NCBI GenBank assembly: GCA_963801255.1
Contig: CAWDEC010000015.1
Coordinates: 143,295-207,294 of the forward strand
Source of the DNA: JAICXG01 sp963801255
Lineage (GTDB): Bacteria > Verrucomicrobiota > Verrucomicrobiia > Chthoniobacterales > UBA10450
Length of the DNA stretch: 64,000 bases
Direction of reading: 5' to 3'
The notes beneath the pieces were generated by a model. That model saw only the letters and a list, made by a program, of their open reading frames with translations, did no database searches and had not been told where the DNA came from. Shown one piece after another: positions 18,126 through 27,015 of the stretch. Every line of letters starts with the position of its first letter. Positions within the stretch are counted from its first letter, which is position 1. Both the position numbers and the translations under genes were made by a program.

Positions 18126-18160
18126 CGAGCCGCGGAATTGCGTCGTGCCGGTGAAAGGAA

Positions 18161-19780
18161 TCAGTGTGCCGCCACCGGCCCTTTCGCCTTGGCCACTTTT
18201 TTGAAAAAGAAAACCAACGGGGTCGTGGCCAGACAAAGCAACCCGAAGAACCGGAAATTTTGCGCGTAAGTAACCAGTAACGCCTGCTGCCCAAGAATCC
18301 CATACAAGACCTGGGGGGCCTGATGACTCGCGCGCCAGAGGCCTTCGTGCGCGGCGAGACTATTCTGGATGGCGGCCAGCTTTTGCTGATAAACCGGACT
18401 GAATTGTGAGAAGTGACTAACGAATGTGGCCTGGTTCGATTGCGCACCGCGGGCTACGAGCGTCGTTAGGCCGGCGATGCCAATGCTGCCGCCGAGATTG
18501 CGCATAAGGTTGAAGAGTCCGCTGGCGTTGCCGATTTGATCCTGCTGCAGCGTTCCCATACTGGAAGTGGCGAGCGGGACGAAAATAAAACTGATGGCTA
18601 TGCCACTCAGGACCGTCGGCCAGACGATGCTGCTCATGGTAATGCTCAGGTTGATGTTGCCAAAGAGAAATGAAGCATAGGCCAGCCCGAGAAACCCGGC
18701 CGTAATCAGAATACGATTATTGATTTTTCCTACCAGCCGGCCCACCAGAATCGTCGCGAGGAAAGCGCCTACGCCGCGCGGACTCAAAGCCAAGCCGGCA
18801 TCGAGCGCGGTGTAATGCAGGAGATTTTGCATGAAGAGCGGCAGGACAGCGGTAGTGCCGTAAAGCAGCGCACCGAGAATCGCGATCAGCGCACAGCCGA
18901 CGGCGAGGTTGCGATTCTTCAGCACGCGTAGATCGACCAGCGGCTGGCTAGCCGTCAGTTCCCTAACGACAAAAGCAATGAAGGATGCCACTGAGATTGT
19001 GATGCACCATAGGATGGTGTGCGAGCCAAGCCAGTCGAGCTCCTGGCCTTTGTCGAGAACGAACTGCAAGGTTGCAAGCCAAAGCGCAAGAAAACCGAAA
19101 CCCAGGTAATCGATATTCTTCGCGCTGACGCGACGCAGATAAGGCGGATCTTCGATAAAAGCATTCGCCATCAAAGCGGCGATGAGACCTATGGGCAGGT
19201 TAACGTAGAAGACCCACCGCCAACTGTAGTTGTCGGTGATCCACCCGCCCAGAGTGGGTCCCAGAATCGGCGCGACCACTACACCCATGGCAAAGACAGC
19301 CATAGCCGATCCGCGTTTCGCGGGCGGAAAGCTTTCGAGCAGCACGGCCTGGGAAATGGGTTGTAAGGCCCCACCCGCGGCGCCTTGCAGAACCCGCGCC
19401 ACAACAAGGAGCCCGAGACTGGCTGCCGCGCCGCAAAGCGCGGAGGCCGCGGTGAAAAGAATGATGCAGGTGATCAGGAAGCGCTTTCGGCCAAAAAGGT
19501 TCCCCAGCCAGTTCGTCGCCGGCAAGATGATCGCGTTGGCAACGAGATAGCTCGTTAAAACCCAGGTTGCTTCATCGGTGGTCGCGGAAAGATTGCCCGC
19601 GATGTGCGGCAGTGAAACGTTGGCGACAGAAGTGTCGAGCACCTCCATAAACGTCGCGAGCATAACCGACGCAGCGATGAGCCATGGGTTATAACTCGGC
19701 CGCCAGGCGGCAGCGGCGTTAGGCGAATCAGACCGAGCCACGACTTTGCCTAACGAGCATAAGTCTTTCGCAGCCACCAA
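18161..19780 (-). CDS. DHA2-family multidrug efflux MFS transporter (EmrB-like)
   Basis: The 539-residue protein shows the 14-helix DHA2 pattern: helix 1 with VMLATFMEVLDTSVANVSLP, the motif-A-like loop GNLFGRKRF, and motif C in VVVAPILGPTLGGWITDNYSWRWVF. It exports drugs by proton antiport. With the HlyD protein upstream it would form an EmrAB-like pump reaching the outer membrane. The chosen start overlaps the HlyD gene by 31 bases, so the true start may be somewhat later, before SYNPWLIAASV. It is the last gene of the tetR-hlyD-mfs operon. An octamer copy lies at 19717 inside its 5' end. Confidence 0.93.
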   Translation of the reverse strand: MVAAKDLCSLGKVVARSDSPNAAAAWRPSYNPWLIAASVMLATFMEVLDTSVANVSLPHIAGNLSATTDEATWVLTSYLVANAIILPATNWLGNLFGRKRFLITCIILFTAASALCGAAASLGLLVVARVLQGAAGGALQPISQAVLLESFPPAKRGSAMAVFAMGVVVAPILGPTLGGWITDNYSWRWVFYVNLPIGLIAALMANAFIEDPPYLRRVSAKNIDYLGFGFLALWLATLQFVLDKGQELDWLGSHTILWCITISVASFIAFVVRELTASQPLVDLRVLKNRNLAVGCALIAILGALLYGTTAVLPLFMQNLLHYTALDAGLALSPRGVGAFLATILVGRLVGKINNRILITAGFLGLAYASFLFGNINLSITMSSIVWPTVLSGIAISFIFVPLATSSMGTLQQDQIGNASGLFNLMRNLGGSIGIAGLTTLVARGAQSNQATFVSHFSQFSPVYQQKLAAIQNSLAAHEGLWRASHQAPQVLYGILGQQALLVTYAQNFRFFGLLCLATTPLVFFFKKVAKAKGPVAAH

Positions 19781-21021
19781 ACGGTCGCGGCGCCCAGAAT
19801 CGTGAGGGCAAGGGCGGCGACGACAATAACAATGATCGCCAATCTAAGGCTTCCCCTCACTTTCACGTCGGGCACCGCCGACATCCCGGGACCGAGCACC
19901 TGCTGCAGCCCAGGCTGTTCGTCGAGCACGATCTTCACCGGCACGCGCTGAACAACTTTGACGAAGTTACCGGTCGCATTTTCGGGCGGGAGCAGGCTGA
20001 AGCGCGCGCCGCTGCCAGCCTGAATGCTGTCGACGTGCCCACGCAGAGGCCGCGCCGGGTAGGCATCAACCGCCACCTCCGCGGGCTGACCTGGATGCAT
20101 ATTGGTAAGTTGGGTTTCTTTGAAATTTGCCGTTACCCAAACTTGTTGGGGTACGACGGCAAAGAGTGGCTGACCGAGCTGCACGAAGTTGCCGGGTTCA
20201 ATCGACTTATTCGTTACTCGCCCCGTCTCCGGTGAAGTGAGTTTAGTGTAGGATTTCTGCAGCTCGGCCTGCCGCAGTTCGGCTTTCGCTTCAGCTACTT
20301 CCGCGCGCGCCGCACTTACTTGAGCTCGTGACGACCCCGCCTGTTTGACGGCTTCCTCAGCCAACGCGGCGGCGGCTTGCAGCTGCCTCTTTTTCGATTC
20401 GAGCGTGGCTTGGGAGGAATTTACGTCGCTGAGTGAATGTTGAAAATCTTGCTTGGAAATCGCTCCGCTGGCGATAAGGCCCTTGTTACGGCTCAAGTCA
20501 CCCTGCAACTTTTCCGTATCCGCCGCCGCCGCCGTAGTCCCAGCCTCCACTGAGGCGTACGCCGCCCGGAGCGTTTTCACGTGGGCCTCGGCTTGCTCCG
20601 CCGACATTTGCGCATTCTCCAGATGCGCCTGGGCGACTTCGAGTGCCGCCTGCTTTTGCGCTACCGTCGCTTCGATATCACGCGGATCGATCTCGAGCAG
20701 AAGATCCCCCTTCTGCACCAGCTGGTTGTCCTTCACCTTCACGGTCGAAACTCGTCCCGCGATTTTTGGCGCAATGCTCACGATATGAGCGTCAATGAAA
20801 GCGTCGTCGGTACTTTCATGCGTGAGATTGTGGAAGAAAACGGTCGCGAGATAAACGATGCCTAGCGCTGCCAGGATGGCGGCGCCGATCACCACCCAGC
20901 GTTGACGAAAGAAAGGCCTCTTCACCGTCTCTAACGGTTGTTCGTCGAGATCGACCAACAGATCGTGGTCAGGCGGCTTGTGCCTCGCTCGCGTGCTCGA
21001 TTCTTCTTCAAGGACAGGCAT
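19750..21021 (-). CDS. HlyD-family efflux adaptor (EmrA-like)
   Basis: I place the start at MPVLEEESS (21021), 13 bases after the tetR stop; the open frame reaches 21063 but would then overlap tetR. One membrane helix lies at about 45-65. The barrel entry has STDDAFIDAHIVSIAPKIAG near 78-97. A long coiled coil from about 130 to 255 is rich in Ala/Glu/Gln, and the barrel return contains SYTKLTSPETGRVTNKSIEPG. A short hydrophobic stretch at the C-terminus (LAIIVIVVAALALTILGA) is unusual for the family. It bridges the MFS pump to an outer-membrane channel; no TolC gene is in the window. Its stop codon TAG lies inside an octamer copy. Confidence 0.92.
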   Translation of the reverse strand: MPVLEEESSTRARHKPPDHDLLVDLDEQPLETVKRPFFRQRWVVIGAAILAALGIVYLATVFFHNLTHESTDDAFIDAHIVSIAPKIAGRVSTVKVKDNQLVQKGDLLLEIDPRDIEATVAQKQAALEVAQAHLENAQMSAEQAEAHVKTLRAAYASVEAGTTAAAADTEKLQGDLSRNKGLIASGAISKQDFQHSLSDVNSSQATLESKKRQLQAAAALAEEAVKQAGSSRAQVSAARAEVAEAKAELRQAELQKSYTKLTSPETGRVTNKSIEPGNFVQLGQPLFAVVPQQVWVTANFKETQLTNMHPGQPAEVAVDAYPARPLRGHVDSIQAGSGARFSLLPPENATGNFVKVVQRVPVKIVLDEQPGLQQVLGPGMSAVPDVKVRGSLRLAIIVIVVAALALTILGAATVWWLRKTYAR

Positions 21022-21034
21022 GGTCGTAAATTCG

Positions 21035-21673
21035 TTAGGCTGGGCTGCGCAGGCCGGCGGCACAGAAGTCGATAATGCGTTCCAGCACCGCCTCGCAATT
21101 CGTTAGGCGACAACGGCCGGCGGACGAAAGTTCAAGCACCTGGGCGTGGGCCACGGCGTGCAAAAATGCCCCGGACGCCAAATGCAGGCGCCAGTGCGCC
21201 TCGACGTCAGAGAGCTGTGGCAGGCTGCGCCGCAGGGCGCGATGAAACCGGCGCGTCTTTTCGGCAAACTCCTTTTGCACCAGCGGCTTGAGGTAGGCGC
21301 CTGGCTCCGCCAGACAAAGTGCCAGGAGACGCAAAAAGTTGCGACCGCCCTTGGAAGGTTGCGTGATTAACTCAACCATCGGGCGAAAGAGCGCCTCCAG
21401 AATTTTCTCGACCATCACGGGTTCACCGCCCGCTTCCGTTTCGAACTGATCCAGGAGCGCGAGGCGGGCCTCGTTCAGCGGTTTCATGCGGCGAGTCAGC
21501 ATCGCGACGATGAGAGCGTCCTTCGTCGCGAAATGATAGTTAACCGCGGCCAAATTTACCTTCGCGGCGGAGGTGATGGCACGAAGCGAAGTCGCTTCGA
21601 AGCCGTTCGCGGCTACAAGTCGTTCCGTGGCATTAAGAATCGCCACCTTGGTAGCATGCAGTTGTTCCGCCAT
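21035..21673 (-). CDS. TetR-family repressor of the efflux operon
   Basis: Starting at MAEQLHATK (21673) gives 212 residues. The N-terminal HTH is classical: ILNATERLVAANGFEATSLR, then ITSAAKVNLAAVNYHFATKDAL. The C-terminal part contains LRLLALCLAEPG, like the CerR/DUF1956-type regulators. The open frame extends to 21784, but that part covers the operator and is arginine-rich noise. A perfect palindrome 16 bases before the start is the expected operator, so it should repress itself together with the HlyD and MFS genes. The last codons GCC TAA are supplied by an octamer copy at 21033. Confidence 0.92.
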   Translation of the reverse strand: MAEQLHATKVAILNATERLVAANGFEATSLRAITSAAKVNLAAVNYHFATKDALIVAMLTRRMKPLNEARLALLDQFETEAGGEPVMVEKILEALFRPMVELITQPSKGGRNFLRLLALCLAEPGAYLKPLVQKEFAEKTRRFHRALRRSLPQLSDVEAHWRLHLASGAFLHAVAHAQVLELSSAGRCRLTNCEAVLERIIDFCAAGLRSPA

Positions 21674-21688
21674 GGCAGCGAAACAATA

Positions 21689-21708
21689 ATTCAAACGTTC
21701 GTTTGAAT
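21689..21708. promoter_or_regulatory. TetR operator ATTCAAACG-TT-CGTTTGAAT
   Basis: Perfect 9-bp arms (21689-21697 and 21700-21708) flank two bases. It lies 16 bases upstream of the tetR ATG, where a bound repressor would block the promoter of the three-gene operon. TTCAAACG half-sites are known for TetR regulators of efflux pumps. No second copy is seen in the window. Confidence 0.75.
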
Positions 21709-21780
21709 CAAGTGGAGTAAACACGAACCGTCTCCGTGCTCTCAGCCCGCGTCTCCGCGACGCAAATGCCAGAGTTACAC

Positions 21781-22611
21781 TCAAGCGGCCTTGCGCCTTT
21801 TTGCCTTCGCCGTTTTCGCGGCATGCTTCTTTCCCCTTTCGGCAGTTGCCAGGCTTTGCTTCAAGACCTCAACCAGGTCGATGACCTTGGTCGAAGGCTT
21901 CTTCTCCTTCGGCTTCTCCTCGATTTCCTTGCCGCCCGCCTCTACCTTTTCTTCGATCACGTCGAGCAAGGCGTCGCGGTAATCGTCCTTGTATTTTTTC
22001 GGATCCCATTCCGAGGTCATGCTCTGCACGAGCGCCTCGGCCATATCGATCTCGCGTTTTCCAGGCTCCATTTTTTTGGGCACACTGAGTTTCTCGGAGT
22101 CGGCCAGTTCCTCGGCGAAGTGCATCAGCTCGAGCACAAGCGCGTGCTTCAGCGCCTTCACTCCGGCGAGATATTGACGCGTCTTAATGATGACCTTGGC
22201 AATGCCGACTTTGCCCGTTGCAGCCAGCACATCGCGTAACAAGACATAGGCTTTGTCGCCGCCTTTTTGCGGTTCGAGGTAATACGGCTTGTAAAAATAC
22301 ATCGGATCGATCTCGTCCAGGTCGACGAAATCCTGAATGTCGACCGTTTGCGTGGCCTCGAGATCGACTCGTTGAAAATCCTTTTCGCCCAGGACGACGA
22401 ACTTTCCCTTCTCATATTCGTAGCCTTTCACGATCTGGTTCCAAGGCACTTCCTTGCCATCCTTCTCCGCCACGCGTTTGTAGTTTACCGGGCTAAGATC
22501 GCTCGATCGCAGAAGGCGAAACTTCAGTTCCTCCCGCCGGGTCGCGGGATAAAGAGCGATGGGAATATTGACCAGGCCGAAGCTGATATTGCCTTTCCAG
22601 ATTGCGCGCAT
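21781..22611 (-). CDS. ku: Ku protein, DNA end-binding (non-homologous end joining)
   Basis: The 276-residue protein starts with the bacterial Ku signature MRAIWKGNISFGLVNIPIAL and contains GYEYEKGKFVVL, DEIDPMYFYKPYYLEP and MTSEWDPKKYKDDYRDAL. It forms a homodimeric ring on DNA ends and recruits ligase LigD. The tail after about 230 is lysine-rich (GKKHAAKTAKAKRRKAA), as in Ku proteins that use a basic extension for DNA contact. No ligD gene is in the window. It lies downstream of the GNAT gene on the same strand, with a 150-base gap holding two octamer copies (22683, 22761). Confidence 0.95.
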   Translation of the reverse strand: MRAIWKGNISFGLVNIPIALYPATRREELKFRLLRSSDLSPVNYKRVAEKDGKEVPWNQIVKGYEYEKGKFVVLGEKDFQRVDLEATQTVDIQDFVDLDEIDPMYFYKPYYLEPQKGGDKAYVLLRDVLAATGKVGIAKVIIKTRQYLAGVKALKHALVLELMHFAEELADSEKLSVPKKMEPGKREIDMAEALVQSMTSEWDPKKYKDDYRDALLDVIEEKVEAGGKEIEEKPKEKKPSTKVIDLVEVLKQSLATAERGKKHAAKTAKAKRRKAA

Positions 22612-22762
22612 GCCAAGAGAAAATCGTGCCTCGGAAGCGATTTGCGCGCGTTCCCCACTTTCCCACGCCTCTTCGCCTCACTCGTTAGGCAGGGCAGAAC
22701 GCACAAAACCGAGTGGCGTCTGCGCCGCGCCGCGAAAGCTCAAGGTGCTGCGCACTTTCTCG

Positions 22763-23251
22763 TTAGGCACCAGCTCTAGCCGACGACGACGACTCCGGCT
22801 GCATCAGACGCTTCAGATACGCGTGCTGAGATTTTTCGCGATGATAGCCTAGTTGTTCATAAAAGGGATGAGATTCAGGGCGGAGAATATTGCTGCGCAC
22901 GACCACCTCCCCCACTCCGCGCTTGACGGCCCAGCGTTCGACTTCGGCGACAAGAATCTGACCTACCCCCTCACGCCGCGCAGCGTGGTCGACGACGAGC
23001 CCCATGATCTCGACTCGGCCGCTGGTAATGAGAAGGTCGCGCGCTTCGGCGGCGATCCAGCCAAGAAGGCGTGGCTGTTTCTCGGCCGCGGCCACCGCAA
23101 TGAAATGATTCGGCCTGGCGAGCAGTGCCTCGAGACGAGCCAGGATCTCGCCGGCTGTGGCGGGATAACCAAGCTGGCTCGCCAGTCGGGCTATTTCAGC
23201 GGCATCGGCCAGACTGGCGCTGCGAATGGAACAAGGTGGTTTCGTCGCCAT
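22763..23251 (-). CDS. GNAT-family N-acetyltransferase
   Basis: Starting at MATKPPC (23251) gives 162 residues. The acetyl-CoA site is visible as VVDHAARREGVGQILVAEVE, an R/Q-x-x-G-x-G/A variant. The C-terminal strand has HPFYEQLGYHREK. The substrate (protein, small amine or antibiotic) cannot be inferred. It lies 25 bases after the ispH stop on the same strand, so it may be read through from ispH. Its stop GCC TAA is inside an octamer copy at 22761. Confidence 0.85.
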   Translation of the reverse strand: MATKPPCSIRSASLADAAEIARLASQLGYPATAGEILARLEALLARPNHFIAVAAAEKQPRLLGWIAAEARDLLITSGRVEIMGLVVDHAARREGVGQILVAEVERWAVKRGVGEVVVRSNILRPESHPFYEQLGYHREKSQHAYLKRLMQPESSSSARAGA

Positions 23252-23276
23252 GCCGGCGAGCAAACACTTATACTCG

Positions 23277-24515
23277 TTAGGCTGCGGCCGTCAATTCCGC
23301 GACTCCGATCCCGCGCAATTGAAACAGGCGGATGAGTGTTTCTTCGATAAGGTTATTGGGGCACGAGGCGCCGGCGGTGATGCCGACCACAACCGGCCCG
23401 TTCGGCAACCAATCTCGCGCTACGACTTCGCGCTTCTCGTGCAGGATGTAATGGCGGATTTCTTTCTCAGAGATCAAGCGGCTGGCATTGAGAACAAAGT
23501 AGGTGGGCAGTTTTTCCTCCCCCATCTCAGCGAGGTGCGAGGTGTTGGAGCTATTGTAACCACCCACCACCAGGAGCAGGTCCATCTTGACGTTGAGTAA
23601 CTCGCGCAGAGCGTCCTGACGCTCCTGGGTCGCTCCGCAAATGGTGTCGAAGAAACGGAAGTTCTTTGCCGCCAACGCCGTCCCGTCGCGATCGACGATG
23701 GCTCGCTGAATGCGCCGCTGTACCTCCTCGGTTTCGCCGCGCAACATTGTGGTTTGGTTGGCTACTCCCACCGTGCGCAGATGGACATCAGGATCAAAGC
23801 CCGGCGAGTAGGCGCCGCGAAATCGTTCAAGGAAAGCTTTCTGATCGCCGCCGTGCCGGATGTAATCGCAAACGAAATCGGTGTCAGCGAGGGTCAGGAC
23901 AACCAGGTAATGACCATTGCCATCGCCCAGAGCGCGGGAGCTGGTGGCTTTGGTTTCTTCGTGCTCAGCCTTGCCGTGAATGATCGAGGTGGCCGATTCG
24001 CTGGCATATTTTCGCACCCGTTTCCAAACGCTCATGACGTCGCCGCAAGTGGTGTCAACGATCTGGCAACCGCGATCTTTGATCTGTTGCAGGATGGAAA
24101 CTTCCGTCCCGAAGGCCGGCAGGATAACGACGTCATCGGGGCCGAGTTCAGATATGTCAGCCTGCTTGTTCTGGCCGATCAGGTTGCGAATGCCTAACGA
24201 CGAGATTTGCTCGTTAACTTCCGGGTTGTGGATGATCTCGCCGACAATGAAGAGCCGGCGATCCTGAAAAACCTTGCGCGCTGCATACGCGAGATCGATC
24301 GCGCGCTCGACGCCGTAGCAAAAGCCGAACTGTTTCGCCAGTCGCACGGTGAGATCGCCGACTGAAATAATACCGCCGCCGCCGCGAACCTTATCGACAA
24401 TATCGCTGCGATAATGCGACTCGACCTGTTCCTGAACCGCGGTCATGACCTCCGGCGTCCGGAGGTTGACCTTGTTGCGCGGAGTCGTGCCGCTGGAGAT
24501 CAGGTTGGCGCTCAC
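23277..24515 (-). CDS. ispH: 4-hydroxy-3-methylbut-2-enyl diphosphate reductase
   Basis: This is the last enzyme of the MEP isoprenoid pathway. A [4Fe-4S] enzyme, it reduces HMBPP to IPP and DMAPP. The three cluster cysteines are C66 (GFCYGVE), C157 (DTTCGDV) and C293 (DTICGAT). Substrate residues are in IIHNPEVNE (H96) and IIHGKAEHEET. At 412 residues it is the long plant/cyanobacterial form, with an N-terminal extension and an internal insert around 195-245, compared with about 315 in E. coli. The last residues read LTAAA with GCC TAA from an octamer copy. The GNAT gene follows. Confidence 0.95.
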   Translation of the reverse strand: MSANLISSGTTPRNKVNLRTPEVMTAVQEQVESHYRSDIVDKVRGGGGIISVGDLTVRLAKQFGFCYGVERAIDLAYAARKVFQDRRLFIVGEIIHNPEVNEQISSLGIRNLIGQNKQADISELGPDDVVILPAFGTEVSILQQIKDRGCQIVDTTCGDVMSVWKRVRKYASESATSIIHGKAEHEETKATSSRALGDGNGHYLVVLTLADTDFVCDYIRHGGDQKAFLERFRGAYSPGFDPDVHLRTVGVANQTTMLRGETEEVQRRIQRAIVDRDGTALAAKNFRFFDTICGATQERQDALRELLNVKMDLLLVVGGYNSSNTSHLAEMGEEKLPTYFVLNASRLISEKEIRHYILHEKREVVARDWLPNGPVVVGITAGASCPNNLIEETLIRLFQLRGIGVAELTAAA

Positions 24516-24579
24516 GCCCTTAGTTTCGTCGCCGCTTGGCCTGATCGCAAATCGTCAGTCACTAAGCCCGAACAATAAG

Positions 24580-24604
24580 CGACGCCGTGAAACATGCGGC
24601 GTCG
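24580..24604 (-). terminator. likely terminator after the L,D-transpeptidase gene
   Basis: An 8-bp stem CGACGCCG / CGGCGTCG encloses 9 bases. On the minus strand it is followed by CTTATTGTT, a weak T-rich tail. It lies about 30 bases beyond the stop at 24635. Confidence 0.55.
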
Positions 24605-24634
24605 TTTACGAAAGCGAAGCAGCCCCTGATAATC

Positions 24635-25300
24635 CTACTCCGTCAGGAGTGGTCCTTCCGGTTTCTGAAAGCCAGCCGAAGTAACCATCAGACTCGGATT
24701 GGGATCGGCCGCCTTGGAATCGTCCACGCGTTGCACCTTCGGTCCAATCGTTTCGTCCTCCGGTTGAGTGGTTGCGATGTCAACCGGCGTACCGATGCGC
24801 ACGAGCGCGAAGAATTTGGGGGCTGCTTCCCCATGCAGGCGCACACAGCCATGAGTACGCGGATAGGGATGAACGAATCCCTGGTGAAACCCGTAAGCCG
24901 GCGCGAACTCGCACCAGTATCCCATCGGATAACCGACATAACGCCCGGGCACGTTATCGCCCGCATCCGCCGGGACCACTCGACCTTCCTGCACACGGTA
25001 GCCATACGAGCCAGAGCGTTTATTTTCGATCTTGTTGTAAATCTTGAAATGACCTTTTGGCGTAGGCTTGTTCGGCAAACCGACTGAACAGGCCGCTGCC
25101 ATGAGGCATCGATCGCCTTCCATTACGTAAACATTTTGCTTCGAGAGGGAGAGATCGACCCGTACTTTGGAAGGATCGTGCGGTTTATGAGCCTCGACGT
25201 GATATGCACCGCCGCTCGAAGTCGGCATTGTCGTGCAGCTTGAAAGCAGAGAAAGCCCGGCCAGCGGGGCGAGAAGTAAAAGGCGAAGTGACGTCCGCAT
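24635..25300 (-). CDS. L,D-transpeptidase (YkuD) lipoprotein
   Basis: A lipoprotein signal ends in LLSSC with C22 as the lipidated residue. The YkuD domain spans about 46-175. The catalytic motif is HPYPRTHGCVRLHG, with nucleophile C152 and H150 next to the invariant SxGC/HGC position. The substrate loop contains PTPKGHFKIYNK. It cross-links peptidoglycan or attaches proteins to it from the outer membrane. A 45-residue hydrophilic tail follows the domain. No partner genes lie nearby. Confidence 0.9.
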   Translation of the reverse strand: MRTSLRLLLLAPLAGLSLLSSCTTMPTSSGGAYHVEAHKPHDPSKVRVDLSLSKQNVYVMEGDRCLMAAACSVGLPNKPTPKGHFKIYNKIENKRSGSYGYRVQEGRVVPADAGDNVPGRYVGYPMGYWCEFAPAYGFHQGFVHPYPRTHGCVRLHGEAAPKFFALVRIGTPVDIATTQPEDETIGPKVQRVDDSKAADPNPSLMVTSAGFQKPEGPLLTE

Positions 25301-25368
25301 AAGTATCTAACTCGAAAGCGTATCAGGTCGGGTTTGTCAACCGCTACCGTGCATCCCACCGCCGACAA

Positions 25369-25414
25369 AAATGGCAACCGACCCGGCCTCGAAGGCCTCC
25401 GGCGGTTGCCATTT
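25369..25414 (-). terminator. Rho-independent terminator after the TIGR03118 gene
   Basis: A perfect 12-bp stem AAATGGCAACCG / CGGTTGCCATTT encloses a smaller GGCCT-CGA-AGGCC hairpin. The minus strand continues with T after the stem. It lies just downstream of the gene ending at 25440. Confidence 0.85.
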
Positions 25415-25439
25415 CCTAATTGTCGAATCGCTCGCGCGT

Positions 25440-26537
25440 TTAGTGGCGCGATTGAATCACCCCAAACAGTCCGTGGGATTCGTCCACAATCCCGGCGGTG
25501 AAGAAGACTTCGTTGTCGATGACGTGCAAGGCCCAGAGCTTCTCGATCTGGAGCGGAGTCTTATCCGGTTTGCGCATTCGGCCAAGAAAAGCGCCGCTTG
25601 TCGGATCGAAGCCGTTGACGGCACCGTCCCCGAAGTTTCCCACGAGCAATGCGCCGCTGAAATTTCCAAAATCCTCGGGCGCCAAAGCCAACCCCCAGGG
25701 CGAATTCAACGGACCCTGCGAAACCAGATGATTGACCAGGTTGCCATCGGCATCGAAGACCGCGAGATAACCGTGGCCTCGGCCGGGAACATCATCGTGC
25801 CCAGCGGCGTCCTGTTTCGCATAGGTGACGTAGATGAGATTGTTGATGTTTTCGATTCCAAAAGGAGCGTAACCACTCGGCACATTGGGATCGATAAACG
25901 CCGCCGGATCGTCGATTTCGGCAAACGTATCGTCATAAATGCTCACCTTAGCCTCGTGAAAGTTGGTCACGAAAAGACGCAGACCTTGCGAGGAAGTTCC
26001 AAGCGCCGCGCCTTTGTAAACCGCACCCTCGGCTCCATCGTCCACCGCGCGGATGGCATGATCGGCAGCGACTGTCGGGCTCCAACCGGAGATACTCCCG
26101 TCTTCGCTGACGAAGATAAAGATCGCCGGACCGGAAAGGCCGTTTTCGGATACGACAAATCCCGCGCTGGAATTAAAGACAGTCCCGGTCGGGTTTGCGC
26201 CTTCCGTATTGGTCGACGAAGCGGGAATAGTCACGATGAGGGACTGAGGCACGCCATTCGCGTCATAAAGGGTCGAAGTGCCGGTGCCATTGTTCGCCAC
26301 CCAAATGGTTCCGCCGCCTCCGACCGCGATTCCCCAGGGATTAACAAGGTTCGCGTCGGTCCGCCGGGCTACGCCGGGGATATCGGAAACCAAATTGGTC
26401 GCTCGGTAACCCGCCCAGGCCTGACTGGCCGCGGCGAGAGTAAGAAAAAAGACGCCTAGTGAAATACTTATGTTCGTTAGGCGCCTGAAACCTCTGCGGG
26501 AAACATCCCGCGTTGCTTTTCCATATGTTAGTTGCAT
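25440..26537 (-). CDS. secreted TIGR03118-family propeller protein
   Basis: A long signal peptide with hydrophobic core ISISLGVFFLTLAAASQAWA ends near residue 42. The mature 320 residues carry the family marks: NPWGIAVGGGGTIWVANNG, GTSTLYDANG, FVSEDGSISGWSP, LFVTNFHEAKVSIYD, SPWGLALAPEDFGNFSG and LLVGNFGDGAVNGFD. Repeated strands of about 40 residues indicate a propeller. The activity is unknown. It stands alone, with a terminator and a palindromic candidate operator 100 bases upstream. An octamer copy lies at 26475 in the signal-peptide region. Confidence 0.85.
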   Translation of the reverse strand: MQLTYGKATRDVSRRGFRRLTNISISLGVFFLTLAAASQAWAGYRATNLVSDIPGVARRTDANLVNPWGIAVGGGGTIWVANNGTGTSTLYDANGVPQSLIVTIPASSTNTEGANPTGTVFNSSAGFVVSENGLSGPAIFIFVSEDGSISGWSPTVAADHAIRAVDDGAEGAVYKGAALGTSSQGLRLFVTNFHEAKVSIYDDTFAEIDDPAAFIDPNVPSGYAPFGIENINNLIYVTYAKQDAAGHDDVPGRGHGYLAVFDADGNLVNHLVSQGPLNSPWGLALAPEDFGNFSGALLVGNFGDGAVNGFDPTSGAFLGRMRKPDKTPLQIEKLWALHVIDNEVFFTAGIVDESHGLFGVIQSRH

Positions 26538-27015
26538 TACAATTGCCTTTCCTTGTTTGTTGGATGACTTCTTCTTCGAGAGAAGAATGAATCGCGAAAA
26601 AATCAGCCCACTTCTTTTGCCGGCAAGAGAATATCCGTAACAGCTCTGTTACGTGCCCATGTAGCCGAGGGCACCTCAAGCCAGTCACTCCCGCACAACC
26701 GCAGGCTTAGATCCCCACGAGCGATGGCACCGGCAGCTCGATTTGAAGTCCAGTTTGAACCCCACTCGGTAAGAGTGCGCTATTTCAGCTGCAAGGAGCG
26801 CCAAATCACCCTAACGACAAAAGGACAGGCAAGCGGGACGAGATGACAAGAAGCGAAGCGAGAGTCGGGTTGTCGCTTCCTTTCTCGGTCAAGACCCCGC
26901 GTCGAGTTCAATGCTTTGCACTTTTTTCTTTTCATTATTCGTGATTTCCGTTCCACTACCGCGGACGATCAAAGCGAAGCCGAGCGCACAATCATTAACA
27001 CTTTTGGAGTAACTT
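26538..27015. other. 478-base intergenic region
   Basis: No gene can be supported. It contains the palindrome at 26637-26652, a CCTAACG near-copy of the octamer at about 26813, and before the next gene a ribosome site GGAG at about 27005. Its length suggests separate regulated promoters for the divergent genes at 26537 and 27016. Confidence 0.45.
26637..26652. promoter_or_regulatory. palindrome GTAACAG-CT-CTGTTAC, possible operator
   Basis: Perfect 7-bp arms are separated by two bases, about 100 bases upstream of the TIGR03118 gene start. It shares the core with the palindrome at 6162-6183, suggesting one regulator for both. No regulator can be named. Confidence 0.4.
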
